From Tomocerus qinae (lineage: Eukaryota; Arthropoda; Collembola; Entomobryomorpha; Tomoceridae), in the NCBI GenBank assembly GCA_020055645.1, contig CM034546.1, positions 42,904,001-42,968,000 of the forward strand: a stretch of 64,000 nt of DNA, in the 5' to 3' direction. The notes under the pieces are model-generated. The model ran no database searches. It saw only the letters and a program-made list of their open reading frames with translations, and was not told the origin of the DNA. The position numbers and the translations under genes were made by a program. Positions 62,785 to 64,000 of this stretch are shown here, in pieces. Every line of letters begins with the position of its first letter. The stretch's first letter is position 1.

Positions 62785-63550
62785 CGATGATGGGACTAAC
62801 AAAAAACTGCAGTGCTGCATAATATGATCAACAAAAGGCATTAAGTAACTTCTGTGATTTATAAATATTTTTTGCTTTCATACGGTTGTTGTTAATTGCT
62901 CAAATATAACACCGAAGGAATATTTGTAAGATGTCCTACCTAATTCTAAAAAAACAAGTAGATCTAGGGAATAATGAAATGTCAGTCAGTCAGTAGTACT
63001 TTCCACGAAGCTTATTTTTAGAACTAAAAGGTACGAAATAACCGACCGCAAGAAATGGCATGATGTTTTTCTAATTTGCGTTCACAGAAATACAAATAAA
63101 TGCTTGAATTAAGCAACTTCTACGTAAATACTTATTATGAAAGTGCACTTTAAGGTTCTAAGCTTTGATATCGAGTATGTTGTCAAGTATCGAGAGTCGG
63201 GCTGGATGAGAACCAATATCTTCACCATCTGAATGTTATGATGGGTCGGATGGGATGTTTAAATTTTTTGGATGTGATGTTGGATCTTTTGGAGTGGATG
63301 GGATAGGATGTTTACCTACAACTTACATCTATGGCGATGGGACTAACAAAAACCTGGTGTTGCATGTTTAAAAAAAGGCATCAATTAACTTCTGTGTTTT
63401 TAAAAAATATTTTTTGCTTTCATGTTATTTTTTTTAAATATTGTTAATTGCCCAAATATAACTCCGAAGGAATATTTATAAGATACCCTACTTAATTCTA
63501 TAACAAAATTGCAGATCTATCAGGTAATGAAATGTCATTCAGTCAGTAGA
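62785..63550. repeat. Direct duplication of about 215 bp, two units
   Basis: GATGGGACTAACAAAAA...TTTTTTGCTTTCAT...ATTGTTAATTGC...GAAGGAATATTT...CAGTCAGTAG occurs at 62785-62998 and again at 63340-63550 with moderate divergence. The inverse of the second half returns at 63840-63990. Confidence 0.8.
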
Positions 63551-64000
63551 AATAAATATCACAATATTACCAAATGGTAGTAATAAATAATCATATGGTT
63601 TTCAACCAAATGCATCTGCTGAAAGTTGCAAAATGCCTATAATAGAAACGTTCACACTGTCTACATTTTTATCTCCTAATTTATTCTTCCGTAAATTACT
63701 ACGTGACCTTACATGAAAATTGAATCCGTGAGTCCACATGGTCTTACGTCGTATTACTCTTAATCAAAAAATCTGATGGCTGATGAAATAAAGTCAAAAG
63801 CATGATACCATCTGTTATAAATCATCTGCTTATTTATTATTACCATTTGGCAATATTGTGATATTTATTACTACTTACTGAATAACATTTCAATTCCTGT
63901 TGCATCTGATGATTTTTCTAGAATTAAGTAGGGTATCTTATAAATATTGCTTCGGTTTTATAGTTGAGGTATTGACAATATTCTAAAAAAATATTTTGTC
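63400..64000. mobile_element. Inverted repeat element running off the window
   Basis: ATAAATATCACAATATTACC (63551-63570) is inverted as GGCAATATTGTGATATTTAT (63848-63867), and CAGTCAGTAG / CTACTTACTG and the AAGTAGGGTATCTTATAAAT words extend the arms outward. The loop (about 63600-63810) has no gene. The right end is outside the window. Confidence 0.7.

Larger units (their letters stand above)
62403..64000. other. RTK-D 3' flank and terminal repeats
   Basis: After the RTK-D poly(A) signal there is no gene. Bases 62785-62998 and 63340-63550 are direct duplicates, 63225-63335 is a GGATGGGATG repeat, and 63360-64000 forms an inverted repeat cut by the window end. Confidence 0.6.

Overview
The window is AT-rich animal DNA, with intron-containing genes that have GT-AG boundaries, divergent ionotropic and gustatory chemoreceptors, immunoglobulin-domain receptor tyrosine kinases (RTKs) and many small inverted-repeat transposons. 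This fits an arthropod. Lineage-specific chemoreceptor and RTK arrays of this kind suggest a springtail (Collembola) or a similar small arthropod, but I cannot prove the species from the sequence. No bacterial features are present.

Layout. 1-11 kb: an intact single-exon ionotropic-receptor-like gene (IR1, minus), a stretch rich in repeats including a 1.1-kb palindrome, and a three-exon gustatory-receptor-like gene (GR1, minus). 12.8-16.6 kb: RTK-A. 18-19.9 kb: a secreted beta/gamma-crystallin-like protein (S1). 22-27.8 kb: RTK-B, followed at 28.6-29.3 kb by the collapsed relic of another RTK. 32.3-36.7 kb: two broken IR genes (IR2 pseudogene, IR3 fragment) embedded in duplicated flanks. 38-39.6 kb: the second crystallin-like gene (S2). 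42.2-49.5 kb: RTK-C, whose first intron holds nested transposons. 52.6-54.5 kb: GR2. 58.07-58.2 kb: the last-exon relic of a lost RTK. 58.7-62.4 kb: RTK-D. The last 1.6 kb is repeats.

The four RTKs could each be assembled exon by exon into full reading frames (672, 669, 670 and 667 codons), with shared exon phases across the kinase region. They fall into two subfamilies, A/D and B/C. Flanks and relics imply an ancestral repeat unit of crystallin-like gene, then B/C-type RTK, then A/D-type RTK, which was later thinned by reciprocal losses. All four kinases keep the ATP lysine, the alpha-C glutamate, the catalytic aspartate and DFG, but carry HSD in place of HRD. They are therefore non-RD receptor kinases with only two short Ig-like modules outside and almost no C-terminal tail. 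RTK-A also has a duplicated transmembrane exon that could encode a kinase-less, membrane-anchored form. How the crystallin-like surface proteins relate to these receptors is unknown; the repeated linkage is the most notable feature of the window.
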